A DNA stretch of 33,732 nt, taken from positions 1-33,732 of IMG/VR virus record IMGVR_UViG_3300046467_001001; one strand, 5' to 3'. Source of the stretch: a virus. Position 1 is the first letter of the stretch. Every line of letters starts with the position of its first letter. The translations under genes and the position numbers were made by a program. Shown in pieces: positions 1-7,052 of the stretch. The notes under the pieces are model-generated. The model saw only the letters and a list, made by a program, of their open reading frames with translations. It ran no database searches and was not told where the DNA came from.

Positions 1-42
1 CTCGTTAGCTGTACGCGTAGCATGGCGTGTGATGATATCCAT
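1..42 (-). CDS. 5' end of an unidentified leftward gene (partial)
   Basis: The first 14 codons of a leftward reading frame (MDIITRHATRTANE) start at an ATG at 42-40 and run off the left edge. An AGAGGA ribosome-binding sequence lies about 9 bases upstream (complement of 52-58), which supports the start. Too little protein is visible to name it. It lies divergent to the terminase gene. If the molecule is circular, it would abut the truncated winged-helix gene at the other edge, which is on the same strand but one base out of frame with it. Confidence 0.45.
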   Translation of the reverse strand, partial: MDIITRHATRTANE

Positions 43-204
43 ATTCACTATTCCTCTTATTCGCATTGTGTTAATCGGCATTCACACGCACGACGATGTG
101 AAATCGCAAAGCATTGTAACTACGTCTCATTGTCCGGGGGGTTGACAGGTTCTGGTAATCTGGCCTCTCTTAGTTTCCCACGCCGTTCGTAAAGGAGTTG
201 ATCG
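43..204. promoter_or_regulatory. Divergent control region between leftward gene and late operon
   Basis: This 162-base gap separates a leftward and a rightward gene. It contains an inverted repeat TTCACA-N10-TGTGAA at 81-102, the size of a dimeric repressor operator. A perfect -35-like TTGACA lies at 142-147 reading rightward, with no convincing -10 hexamer at the usual 16-18 base spacing. A strong ribosome-binding site (AAAGGAG, 191-197) precedes the ATG at 205. Operator and promoter roles are inferred from sequence alone. Confidence 0.4.
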
Positions 205-657
205 ATGGGTAAGGCAGTGACCAAGAAGAAGCGGTCTAAATCATCGCTTAAACATCCAGTCCAAGGACTCCCCGACATCAGCCTCACACAGCGGCAACGA
301 AAGTTAGCCGATATCATGGTAGATGGTGTAGCGGATGAAGATGGCGTGACAAAGCCAGTGACCGTGACAAAGGCTGCACAGATCGCTGGATACGCCAAGG
401 GTGAGTCAGGTAGGACAGTAGCGTCTAGGACGTTGCGACTGCCTCACGTTCAAGCATACCTCTTCCAGAGGGTAGCAGAGGGCATAGGTTTGAGCGCCAT
501 TAGCGCAGGGCATGTGGTGCATAGATTGGCTCTGACAGCCAAGTCTGAGTACGTTAGGCTTGAAGCAAGCAAGGACATTCTTGATCGGTCAGGCTTTAAA
601 GCTCCAGACAAAGTTCACCACCAGCACGAGGTAGCGATAACTATCGACCTCGGTTGA
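205..657 (+). CDS. Terminase small subunit (putative)
   Basis: A 150-residue protein that probably recognises the packaging site on phage DNA and hands it to the large terminase. Residues about 25-95 have the layout of a small-terminase helix-turn-helix domain: a segment starting LTQRQRKLADIMVDG, then VTVTKAAQIAGYAKGE, then a TLRLPHVQAYL helix. This resembles the HTH of many phage small terminases in which a serial-numbered gene set proceeds to the large subunit. The N-terminus is basic (KKKRSK). The start is supported by AAAGGAG 7 bases upstream. The large subunit lies about 1.8 kb downstream with several small genes between, so the pairing is by context and motif, not adjacency. A generic HTH regulator is the alternative. 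Confidence 0.65.
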   Translation: MGKAVTKKKRSKSSLKHPVQGLPDISLTQRQRKLADIMVDGVADEDGVTKPVTVTKAAQIAGYAKGESGRTVASRTLRLPHVQAYLFQRVAEGIGLSAISAGHVVHRLALTAKSEYVRLEASKDILDRSGFKAPDKVHHQHEVAITIDLG

Positions 658-674
658 GAGAACAGGGTTGCCTT

Positions 675-788
675 ATGACAAGACCCCCCCTCCGAAAGAA
701 GGCCGGTCATGTTACACATAAGGTCCACCACGCCTATAATTGTTTCAAAAGGCTCTTCGCTTCGTTACTGATATTATTTTGGCTTTGA
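675..788 (+). CDS. Possible 37-residue peptide, basic then hydrophobic
   Basis: A short frame in the 658-833 gap encodes 37 residues: a basic first half (starting MTRPPLRKKAG) and a hydrophobic end (FASLLILFWL). The shape is that of a small membrane-active or membrane-anchored peptide. The ribosome-binding site is weak (AGGGTT), and nothing identifies a family. It may be chance; the rest of this gap holds no clear terminator or promoter. Confidence 0.2.
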   Translation: MTRPPLRKKAGHVTHKVHHAYNCFKRLFASLLILFWL

Positions 789-833
789 AAGGCATTTATT
801 GTATGGCCCATGAGAATATGGAGAAGGCGGGAT

Positions 834-1262
834 ATGAGTGAGCATACTGTTACCGATAGAAGTGGGCGGGCCTATCAGGTTCAGGATATTTGGGCAGAGG
901 TTGTTGTTCAAGATGAGGTCGCCGACCGTATTGGTGCAGATGCCCTTCGATCCGAACTGGTTAAAAGTTTATCTGAGGCGCTTGGCCGGGGTGTGTTGAA
1001 GGCCGGGGATTTGCAGGTGCAATCCACTCCCGGTGTTGGCCAGACAGTCCATACCTGCCGAACCTATGTGCTGGCGAACCCCATGCAGATCGAATATTTT
1101 GCGCAACTAGATCGGCTGATGAATGAACGCCGCATCGATGCCGACAGAGATCGTATTGTTAAGCTGATGAAACAGCCCGGCGCTTTGGTGGATTTTGAAA
1201 TCTTGATAGAACAGATCAATGCACCCCATGAAGAAACGCCATCCGCCAAGGCGGCAGAATAA
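834..1262 (+). CDS. Hypothetical phage protein
   Basis: A 142-residue soluble protein of unknown function. I start it at the ATG at 834 (MSEHTVTDRSG), because GAGAAGG lies 6-7 bases upstream; an ATG at 810 would add eight residues but has no ribosome-binding sequence. The body mixes short beta-like stretches (YQVQDIWAEVVVQDE) with a helical second half rich in charged residues (IEYFAQLDRLMNERRIDADRDRIVKLM). It sits between the small terminase and the basic-peptide cluster, so it probably belongs to the packaging or virion module. No motif was recognised. Confidence 0.7.
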   Translation: MSEHTVTDRSGRAYQVQDIWAEVVVQDEVADRIGADALRSELVKSLSEALGRGVLKAGDLQVQSTPGVGQTVHTCRTYVLANPMQIEYFAQLDRLMNERRIDADRDRIVKLMKQPGALVDFEILIEQINAPHEETPSAKAAE

Positions 1263-1305
1263 AATTTCTTGCCCTGCCGAGCAATTTCCTACTAATGTCT
1301 CAACA

Positions 1306-1383
1306 GACCCAGGTGGCGAGCGGTTATTCCTCCCGTGCGTCGCTCCCGCGAGTCATGTGTGCGCCGTAAACGCTGCCTGGGTC
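1306..1383 (+). other. Inverted repeat enclosing a foldable 78-base segment
   Basis: An 8-base inverted repeat (GACCCAGG at 1306-1313, CCTGGGTC at 1376-1383) brackets this segment in the 141-base gap between two genes. A second short pairing lies inside (GAGCG 1318-1322 with CGCTC 1341-1345). The overall size and a trailing GACCA resemble a tRNA acceptor end, but D-arm pairing, T-arm pairing and the TTC T-loop are absent. I see a structured untranslated element, not a tRNA. Confidence 0.35.
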
Positions 1384-1403
1384 GACCATAGAAGGAATGA
1401 TTG

Positions 1404-1520
1404 ATGCCAAAAGGTAAAGGCTACGGCGAAAAGCCGCGTAGACAGACGGGCTCCAAGACAGGGCCAAAGCCAGCAACCCGCCCTTCACGTAAGCCCCGCA
1501 AACCGCGTAAAAGGAAATAG
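1404..1520 (+). CDS. Very basic 38-residue peptide
   Basis: Thirty-eight residues beginning MPKGKGYGEK and ending in an Arg/Lys/Pro-rich tail (PRKPRKRK). A GAAGGA ribosome-binding site lies about 6 bases upstream of the ATG. Small basic peptides with an MPKGKGYG-like start occur near packaging genes in other podoviruses (from memory); their role is unknown. It is followed at once by two further basic proteins, forming a cluster. Nucleic-acid binding is the obvious inference from charge, and nothing more specific can be said. Confidence 0.6.
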   Translation: MPKGKGYGEKPRRQTGSKTGPKPATRPSRKPRKPRKRK

Positions 1521-1522
1521 CT

Positions 1523-1900
1523 ATGGCAGGTAAAAAACAAACTAAGGGCAGGGCTAAGGGGTTGCCTAAATTAGATAGGCAGGTCAGAAAGATCATTGCT
1601 AGACAGGCTAAAGAAGACAGGCATGATGCCAAAGTAACAAAACACAATAGTAAGGTTGCTAAGAAGGGCAGTCCTCAAACTAAGGGCAGGGCTAAAGTAG
1701 CGCTATCTTCTGATAAGATTGTTGCGGCTAGCGTGAGTAAAATACATAAAAGTATCAGGAAAGCCGCTGCCATTGCTAATAATGACCGTAAGGGGCGAGC
1801 TAGGAAAGCAAGTGGACCAGAGAAATCTATGATTGTTTCTGCTGGTGCAAAAAGGAAAAAGGCCAAAGCCCTTATGAACAGACCCCAAAGGATGAAATAG
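1523..1900 (+). CDS. Lysine-rich histone-H1-like protein
   Basis: A 125-residue protein very rich in Lys, Arg and Ala, with almost no hydrophobic core; it resembles bacterial histone-H1-like or phage DNA-condensing proteins in composition only. A duplicated element QTKGRAK occurs near residues 6-12 and 52-58. It is matched by a perfect 20-base direct repeat in the DNA (1538-1557 and 1676-1695), a sign of internal duplication. The gene begins two bases after the stop of the preceding basic peptide, so the two are co-translated. Function (DNA binding or packaging aid) is inference. Confidence 0.65.
   Translation: MAGKKQTKGRAKGLPKLDRQVRKIIARQAKEDRHDAKVTKHNSKVAKKGSPQTKGRAKVALSSDKIVAASVSKIHKSIRKAAAIANNDRKGRARKASGPEKSMIVSAGAKRKKAKALMNRPQRMK
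1538..1695 (+). repeat. 20-base direct repeat pair inside basic gene
   Basis: Two identical 20-base copies (1538-1557 and 1676-1695), spaced 138 bases apart and in the same frame, both encode QTKGRAK. The spacing is a multiple of three, so recombination between them would delete or duplicate 46 codons without a frameshift. Copy number may therefore vary between related phages. Confidence 0.7.
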
Positions 1901-1901
1901 C

Positions 1902-2168
1902 ATGGCCGCAATAAAAAAACCCGCTGGATCAAGCAAGCCAAAAAAGAAAAAGGCACCGGTCTGGCGCGATAAGCCATTCTCCGAAGAGATGGATGCCGTC
2001 AACAAATCGCACATACGACGGGAAAAGGCCAAGGCAGAAGCTGCCAAAGCAGCAAAGCGTAAGGCCGCATCCTCAAAAGCCGCCAAGGCAAAGAAGAAGA
2101 AGCCGCCAAGCAAGAAGTGGGAGCAGATACTCCCCAAGAAGAAGCCTCTAAAGAAGACGAAGAAATAA
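1902..2168 (+). CDS. Lys/Ala-rich basic protein
   Basis: An 88-residue protein with roughly a third lysine, including runs KPKKKKAP, AKAKKKKPPSKK and a KKKPLKKTKK tail. The central segment (KAKAEAAKAAKRKAASSKAAKAK) has the Lys/Ala repeats typical of histone-H1-like tails. A short less basic island (VWRDKPFSEEMDAVNKS) near residues 20-36 may fold or bind a partner. It is the third basic product in a row, starting one base after the previous stop. Its composition suggests DNA or RNA binding; no family was recognised. Confidence 0.65.
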   Translation: MAAIKKPAGSSKPKKKKAPVWRDKPFSEEMDAVNKSHIRREKAKAEAAKAAKRKAASSKAAKAKKKKPPSKKWEQILPKKKPLKKTKK

Positions 2169-2171
2169 TCT

Positions 2172-2471
2172 ATGGTAAATGTTGACCACTCTACGAGCCA
2201 TAATTATCTCTGGTTCTCTAGTTTGTCGATTGAGGATTTGAGGCGGCTTCGAGCGTCGGTGCGCCGGGTTCAAATGAAACATTATCCCTCACGCCATATC
2301 AGCGACAATGAAACAGACAGGATTATCGCGTCTATGGGTCCGCTGGCTGCCGAGAATCAAGTCAAGAAATTGGTAGATGTGGGGCATCTCGATGCAAAAA
2401 TAATTAGTCTGCCCGGTAAGCCTCAACCCATTCATGACGCTGCCGGGTTTAAAATAACACGCCGAGAGTAA
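2172..2471 (+). CDS. Hypothetical protein upstream of large terminase
   Basis: Ninety-nine residues, two bases before the terminase start. The centre is helical and basic (IEDLRRLRASVRRVQMKHYPSRH), and the rest shows no known motif. Tight spacing to the large terminase suggests joint expression and a packaging- or head-related role, but no homology is recognised. The lower lysine content clearly separates it from the three basic proteins before it. Confidence 0.65.
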   Translation: MVNVDHSTSHNYLWFSSLSIEDLRRLRASVRRVQMKHYPSRHISDNETDRIIASMGPLAAENQVKKLVDVGHLDAKIISLPGKPQPIHDAAGFKITRRE

Positions 2472-2473
2472 TA

Positions 2474-4006
2474 ATGGCGGCTATTACCTACAAACCTGAC
2501 GGGCCTGTTCTCAAGTCGTTTATGAAGTCGGACAAATTCGTGCGCGGTATTCGAGGCCCGATTGGCTCCGGTACATCAACCGCATGCTGCGTCGAGCTAT
2601 TCCGCCGGTCATGTGCCCAGGCACCCGATGAAAAGGGCAAACGCCGTACCCGGCACGCCATTATCCGTAATACCTTCCCGGAACTGAAATTAACTACCGC
2701 AAAAACATGGCTTGAGTGGTTTCCAGAGGAAGATTTTGGACATTTCTCTTGGTCGCCGCCGTTCATCCATATGGTGAAGGTGAATGATATCGAGATGGAA
2801 GTGATATTCCTGGCACTCGATAAACCCGAGGATATCAAAAAACTTCTGTCACTTGAGCTTACATGCGCGTGGATTAATGAGGCCCGTGAAGTCCCAAAAG
2901 CCATCGTTGATGCCGCGACATCAAGACTGCGCCGTTTTCCCGCCGTGAAAGATGGCGGGGCTACATTCTCCGGGCTTATTATGGATACCAATGCTCCGAA
3001 TGAGGAACACTGGTGGCCGATTATGGCCGGTGAGGTCGAGCCACCTGACTGGATGCCCGAACAAGACAAGCTAACACTGATTACACCGCAGAATTGGGAG
3101 TTTTTCACCCAGCCGCCCGGAATGCTTGAAGAACGCGATGCTCTGAATCAGATTACAGGCTATAAAATAAATCCGCACGGTGAAAATGTGCGTCATCTCG
3201 ATCCGGCATATTATCCGGGCCTGATTGAAGGCAAGGGCAAGGATTGGATTGATGTTTATGTCTTGAACAAGCTCGGAGATCATTCGACAGGCAAGGTGGT
3301 TTATCCCAGCTATAATTCCGACGTTCACAATGCCAGTGAGACTATCCCTTGTAATCCTTACGCTGACGTTTGGGTTGGCATTGATTTTGGGCTAACACCG
3401 GCAGCAATCTTCGCCCAAAACGTCGGTGGCCGGTGGTTTGTTCTGAAAGAATTAATTCGTACCAATATGGGCGCGGTACGCTTTGCCGCAGACCTGAAAA
3501 AGACTATGGGCGAGTTTCCACTGGCTGAAGGCCAGAAATTTATGGTGTACGGCGATCCGGCTGGCGATCATCGTGCACAGACCGACGAACGGACGCCATT
3601 TAAAATCCTCAAGGCCAATGGCATTCTTGCCCAGCCGACGCATACCAATGATCCCGATATTCGAATTGAAGCGGTTGAAGGCGTCTTGAATCGTATGGTT
3701 GATGGCAATCCGGGTTTATTAATCGATCCGCGCTGCACGGTCTTAAAGCAGGGCTTTGCAAGCGGGTATCATTATAAAGCGCTCTCTGGCACGATGGACG
3801 AATACCAAGAGCGACCGGCAAAGAATATGTCCTCGCATCCGCATGACGCATTTCAATACTTGATGCTTGGCGCTGGTGAGGGTAAATCTCTTACCCGTGG
3901 TCGTAATCCACCGGAGCCTCATGTGATGCACCATAAGCGAAATGTGTTTGACCGGCATAGAGGGAGGACATCCGAATCTCGGAATCAAAGATTTGCCATC
4001 CGTTAA
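2474..4006 (+). CDS. terL: Terminase large subunit (packaging ATPase/nuclease)
   Basis: A 510-residue motor that pumps DNA into the prohead and cuts the concatemer. N-terminal ATPase: a P-loop-like segment GPIGSGTST at residues 28-36, and a Walker B-like strand CAWINEA (131-137) with catalytic Glu136. C-terminal RuvC-like nuclease: VGIDFGLTP (Asp304), MVYGDPAGD (Asp361) and HPHDAFQY (Asp458), the expected three-acid arrangement. Length and order fit phage large terminases. Oddity: the P-loop has Thr34 where the catalytic lysine usually stands; Arg24 or Arg27 just before it could compensate, as in terminases with a displaced Walker A basic residue. Identification is secure. Confidence 0.93.
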   Translation: MAAITYKPDGPVLKSFMKSDKFVRGIRGPIGSGTSTACCVELFRRSCAQAPDEKGKRRTRHAIIRNTFPELKLTTAKTWLEWFPEEDFGHFSWSPPFIHMVKVNDIEMEVIFLALDKPEDIKKLLSLELTCAWINEAREVPKAIVDAATSRLRRFPAVKDGGATFSGLIMDTNAPNEEHWWPIMAGEVEPPDWMPEQDKLTLITPQNWEFFTQPPGMLEERDALNQITGYKINPHGENVRHLDPAYYPGLIEGKGKDWIDVYVLNKLGDHSTGKVVYPSYNSDVHNASETIPCNPYADVWVGIDFGLTPAAIFAQNVGGRWFVLKELIRTNMGAVRFAADLKKTMGEFPLAEGQKFMVYGDPAGDHRAQTDERTPFKILKANGILAQPTHTNDPDIRIEAVEGVLNRMVDGNPGLLIDPRCTVLKQGFASGYHYKALSGTMDEYQERPAKNMSSHPHDAFQYLMLGAGEGKSLTRGRNPPEPHVMHHKRNVFDRHRGRTSESRNQRFAIR

Positions 4007-4017
4007 CCTGGAACGTC

Positions 4018-4395
4018 ATGTTTATGGACTATGGCAATCTCCGTCAAACTCGCTGGGCGCGCATCTGGACGCGCAAAGGGTTTCGTCATGTCATGGCGGT
4101 GGCCTATGACCCCCATTATGAGAATTGGATATTGGTGGAGCCACAACCCGGACAGTGTCTTATCCGGGTGGTCGAAGGAACCGACATTGAGAAATATATT
4201 GCGTTTTGTAAAAAACACGGACAGGCTCTTGCCTGGACTGAGCGGCATCGGCCAACCAACGGCTATTCGATAAGGACTTGTGTGGCAATGATGAAGGACG
4301 TTATCGGATTCAACGAATGGTGCATTACCCCTTATGGAATGTATCGACAGATGTTAAAGGCCGGTGCAAAACCAGCCTGGAACGTAGCCGAATAA
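4018..4395 (+). CDS. Conserved-looking small phage protein, Cys-containing
   Basis: A 125-residue soluble protein; an ATG at 4024 is an alternative start. It is rich in aromatic residues, with a C-terminal motif TCVAMMKDVIGFNEWCITPYGMYRQML (given in parts: TCVAMMKDVIG, then NEWCITPYGMYRQML). From memory, small proteins with this Cys-Val...Thr-Pro-Tyr-x-x-Tyr pattern sit near terminase or portal genes in many phages, without an assigned function. The layout (an early HxxxW half, then Cys and helices) could suit a cysteine-hydrolase-like fold, but that is speculation. The stop overlaps the next start (TAATG), implying translational coupling. Confidence 0.65.
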   Translation: MFMDYGNLRQTRWARIWTRKGFRHVMAVAYDPHYENWILVEPQPGQCLIRVVEGTDIEKYIAFCKKHGQALAWTERHRPTNGYSIRTCVAMMKDVIGFNEWCITPYGMYRQMLKAGAKPAWNVAE

Positions 4396-4619
4396 TGGGC
4401 GGGTTCTTTGGCGGCGGCGATAAAGGCGGTGATGGCGGGGCGGCGGAAAAAGCGCGCCTAGCGGCAGAGGCCGCAACCCAAAAGGAAAAAGATCGCATTG
4501 ATAAAATTGAGAAAGAGGAAGAATTGCAGCGCGAACGTGGCAAGCGCGGCTTCAAAAGTCTTTTAACCGGCAATCAGCTTGGGTTCCCGGAAGATAATTC
4601 AAACTTAGGAGGCGAGTAA
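4395..4619 (+). CDS. Gly-rich/coiled-coil small structural protein
   Basis: Seventy-four residues. The start MGGFFGGGDKGGDGG is followed by a charged helix of about 45 residues (Ala/Glu/Lys-rich) likely to form a coiled coil, then LLTGNQLGFPED. I start it at 4395, where ATG overlaps the previous TAA; a longer in-frame start at 4278 would intrude into the preceding gene. MGGFFG-type small proteins are common beside head genes of T7-like phages and are often virion-associated (from memory). No function can be assigned. Confidence 0.65.
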   Translation: MGGFFGGGDKGGDGGAAEKARLAAEAATQKEKDRIDKIEKEEELQRERGKRGFKSLLTGNQLGFPEDNSNLGGE

Positions 4620-5128
4620 TGGGCCCACCAAAGAAAACTACCATCAGAGGACAGAGGCATAGTCTGGCCTATATCACTGCCGGAGAAGCCAAACTTCTTC
4701 GTTCAAGTGGTGGCGGCGTAACCCCAACCGGCGGCCAGTATCGCGGTCCTGATGGGATTCCTAGTTTTTTTTCTGGCGCTCCCGGTCCCGGTCCCAGTGG
4801 TGACGGATCAGGCTCTCCTGGCGGTGTAGGTGGCGGTTCGGGTGGTGGTGTTCCTAGTACTCCAAGCTCTACTACAAGCTCTACTCCCACCGGCCCCACC
4901 TTTGACGGCTACCGCCGTAATATTGACCGGCAAGGCGCGCAAGTCCGACGTGATGATGACATTTATCCTGTCGCTAAAGGCGATACTTCTGGAACTGGTC
5001 TGTCGTCAGATAGCACGGCGCAGCCGATAAGCACCGAGGCGGCTGCGGTTAAACGACGGGAAGCTCTAGATAATAATCGAGGCCTATCCGGTATTGAGGA
5101 GCGCGACCCAATCGGTCTGAGTGGCTAA
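4619..5128 (+). CDS. Low-complexity Gly/Ser/Pro protein, likely virion-associated
   Basis: A 169-residue protein coupled to both neighbours by one-base TAATG overlaps. The N-terminus has a recognisable pattern LAYITAGEAKLLRSSGGG...GPDGIPSFF (residues about 16-51, quoted in part), which I recall from short proteins adjacent to portal genes in many podoviruses. The middle is Gly/Pro/Ser/Thr low-complexity (about 53-92), probably a flexible linker. The C-terminus is charged, with no fold visible. Its position between terminase and portal supports a head-related role. Family function is unknown to me. Confidence 0.65.
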   Translation: MGPPKKTTIRGQRHSLAYITAGEAKLLRSSGGGVTPTGGQYRGPDGIPSFFSGAPGPGPSGDGSGSPGGVGGGSGGGVPSTPSSTTSSTPTGPTFDGYRRNIDRQGAQVRRDDDIYPVAKGDTSGTGLSSDSTAQPISTEAAAVKRREALDNNRGLSGIEERDPIGLSG

Positions 5129-6741
5129 TGGTCGCAGTCCAAAATAACATCCCCGGAACATCGATCAATACTCCTTCTGGGGAGAGCCCGGTAGAAAAGA
5201 TCATCCGTCGCTACACCAAAGCTCATAAGAAACGTGAGCGATGGCTGCCGCGATGGCAAGACTGCTATGATCTGGCCCTGCCGAACCGCGAAGGGTTCTA
5301 TTCGTCCCAGGCCGGAGAATCCAGGACCGATCTCATTTTCGATTCTACCGCCGTTCATTCCACACAGAATTTCGCATCTCGGGTTAAATCATTCACCACA
5401 CCGAATTTTGCCCATTGGTCAGAACTCCGCGCCGGGTCTGAGATTCCCAAGGATCAGCACGACGAAATTAACCTTCAGCTTGATCCCATTAATGAATATT
5501 TCTTCGATGTAATCCAGAATGGCTCGAATTTTGATCAAGAAGACCATGAAGCCAATGTTGATCTCGCCATCGGAACAGGCGCGCTGATTGCAGAGGAAAG
5601 CGACGATCCAGAAAAGGATGTCGAGTTTCGTGCCGTGCCTCTGCCGGAGCTTGTGCTTGAAGGCGGGCCGTTTTCTACAGTAGGGGCAATCTTTTGGCCG
5701 CGCGTTATGACCAACGGCGATATCAAGGATATGTGGCCGCAATCCGAAATTCCAAAGGAAATGGCTGACGATATTCGAGATAATCCAGAGAAAGAAGTCA
5801 CGATTGTTACGGCCACGCTCCGGGACCGTTCTGCCAAGCAAGAAGAACATGATTTCAAAGTGTTTTCCTTGCAACATCAGGAGATCATTCTTGAAGACCG
5901 CCTTATCGGCGCCGGGTCAAGTCCGTGGATTATTTTCCGCTGGTCAACGTCCTCTGGCGAAGTCTATGGCCGTGGGCCCCTGTTGAACGCCTTACCGGAT
6001 ATCAAGGTCGCAAATCTGACTGTCGAGCTAATCCTAGAGAATGCCGAGACGTCGATTATCGGGATGTGGCAGTACGACGACGACACAATCATCAATCCGC
6101 ATACCGTTCAGATGGTATCTGGCACTATGATCCCGGTATCTGCTGGTTCGAACGGCATCAGGCCGTTAAAGCCGGGCGGAAATTTCGATGTGGCTCAATT
6201 GGTGCTTGAAGACTTGCAGAATAAAATCCGCATGGCATTGTTTGACAAGCCACTTGGCGGTCTTGAGCAGCCGGTGCGATCCGCGACAGAAATCAGCGAG
6301 CGTCTGGCCGAATTTTCTCGCGAGACCGGCTCACCGTTCGGGCGCATTCAGACCGAGAAAACCCAGCCGATCATGCGCCGGATTTCGTACATTCTTAAGA
6401 AGGGCGGCAAGATCAACCTGCCCAAGATTGATGGCCGAGAAATCCGCACTCATGCCGTATCACCGATTGGCCGCGCGCAAGAGCAACAAGATATCACTAA
6501 CCTTGATAGATTCTTGGAGCAGGTTTTAAGCCGCTTCGGCCCGCAGCTAATGAATATCATGGTCGAGCAAGAAGAGGTTGTTTCCTTCCTCGCCCGCAAG
6601 TGGGGTGTATCGGAAACCCTAATCCGTTCGAAAGTAGATCGTGAGGAATTGACTAAACAAATGGCTCAACAAGCGCAAAGCGCAATTGAGCAGGGCGTGC
6701 CGCCCGCAGATATAGCCAAGGCCATTGGCGGCGCACAATGA
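5128..6741 (+). CDS. Portal / head-tail connector protein (T7 gp8-like)
   Basis: A 537-residue portal, which forms the dodecameric ring at the unique vertex through which DNA enters and leaves. Diagnostic for the T7-type head-to-tail connector family are an N-terminal helix (KAHKKRERWLPRWQDCYDLALPNREGF, residues about 31-57, quoted for position only in part), a NFASRVKSFTTPNFAHW segment (81-97), and GEVYGRGPLLNALPDIK (277-293). Length matches the family (about 500-560). The C-terminal 60 residues are Gln-rich helices (QMAQQAQSAIEQG). The gene is coupled to both neighbours by overlapping stop/start codons (TAATG before, ATGA after). Confidence 0.92.
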   Translation: MVAVQNNIPGTSINTPSGESPVEKIIRRYTKAHKKRERWLPRWQDCYDLALPNREGFYSSQAGESRTDLIFDSTAVHSTQNFASRVKSFTTPNFAHWSELRAGSEIPKDQHDEINLQLDPINEYFFDVIQNGSNFDQEDHEANVDLAIGTGALIAEESDDPEKDVEFRAVPLPELVLEGGPFSTVGAIFWPRVMTNGDIKDMWPQSEIPKEMADDIRDNPEKEVTIVTATLRDRSAKQEEHDFKVFSLQHQEIILEDRLIGAGSSPWIIFRWSTSSGEVYGRGPLLNALPDIKVANLTVELILENAETSIIGMWQYDDDTIINPHTVQMVSGTMIPVSAGSNGIRPLKPGGNFDVAQLVLEDLQNKIRMALFDKPLGGLEQPVRSATEISERLAEFSRETGSPFGRIQTEKTQPIMRRISYILKKGGKINLPKIDGREIRTHAVSPIGRAQEQQDITNLDRFLEQVLSRFGPQLMNIMVEQEEVVSFLARKWGVSETLIRSKVDREELTKQMAQQAQSAIEQGVPPADIAKAIGGAQ

Positions 6742-7052
6742 TCGAACAACGTAAAACCGGGAAATCCTGGGACCAGCTTCGTGATTTGATGGAAGGCAAG
6801 CAGCCCTCACATATCTACGGCCTGGACGGAATTACGCGAAGTCAAAAGGCCGAACGTGACCTAAACTCGCTTCTCTCTGGCCTGTTTGAGGGGCCACAAG
6901 GCAAAGAGGTTTTGAATTATCTGCGCTCAATAACATTGAATAATGTTTCTGGGCCGGGTATTGAAGATAGAGTATTGCGGCATCTTGAAGGCCAGCGCTT
7001 CTTATTTGGAATAATCCAACAACGTATAGACAGAGGAATTAAAGGCGTATGA
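6738..7052 (+). CDS. Bbp19-like phage protein
   Basis: A 104-residue protein immediately after the portal. The pattern LFEGPQGKEVLNYLRS (49-64), followed by a short spacer and a closing helix HLEGQRFLFGIIQQRID, matches my recollection of the Bbp19 family named from Bordetella phage BPP-1: a GTPxGxxVLxxL-like helix, then EGxRxxxxxI. The family lies in head operons; its role is poorly defined. Overlaps at both ends (ATGA) place it in the same translational unit as portal and scaffold. Confidence 0.6.
   Translation: MIEQRKTGKSWDQLRDLMEGKQPSHIYGLDGITRSQKAERDLNSLLSGLFEGPQGKEVLNYLRSITLNNVSGPGIEDRVLRHLEGQRFLFGIIQQRIDRGIKGV

Noticed and set aside
1306-1388. tRNA gene
   Set aside because: The outer stem resembles an acceptor stem, but D and T arms do not pair and there is no TTC T-loop.
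2488-3108. Long reverse frame within the large terminase
   Set aside because: It is the antisense shadow of a well-supported coding region, with no start signal or protein motif.
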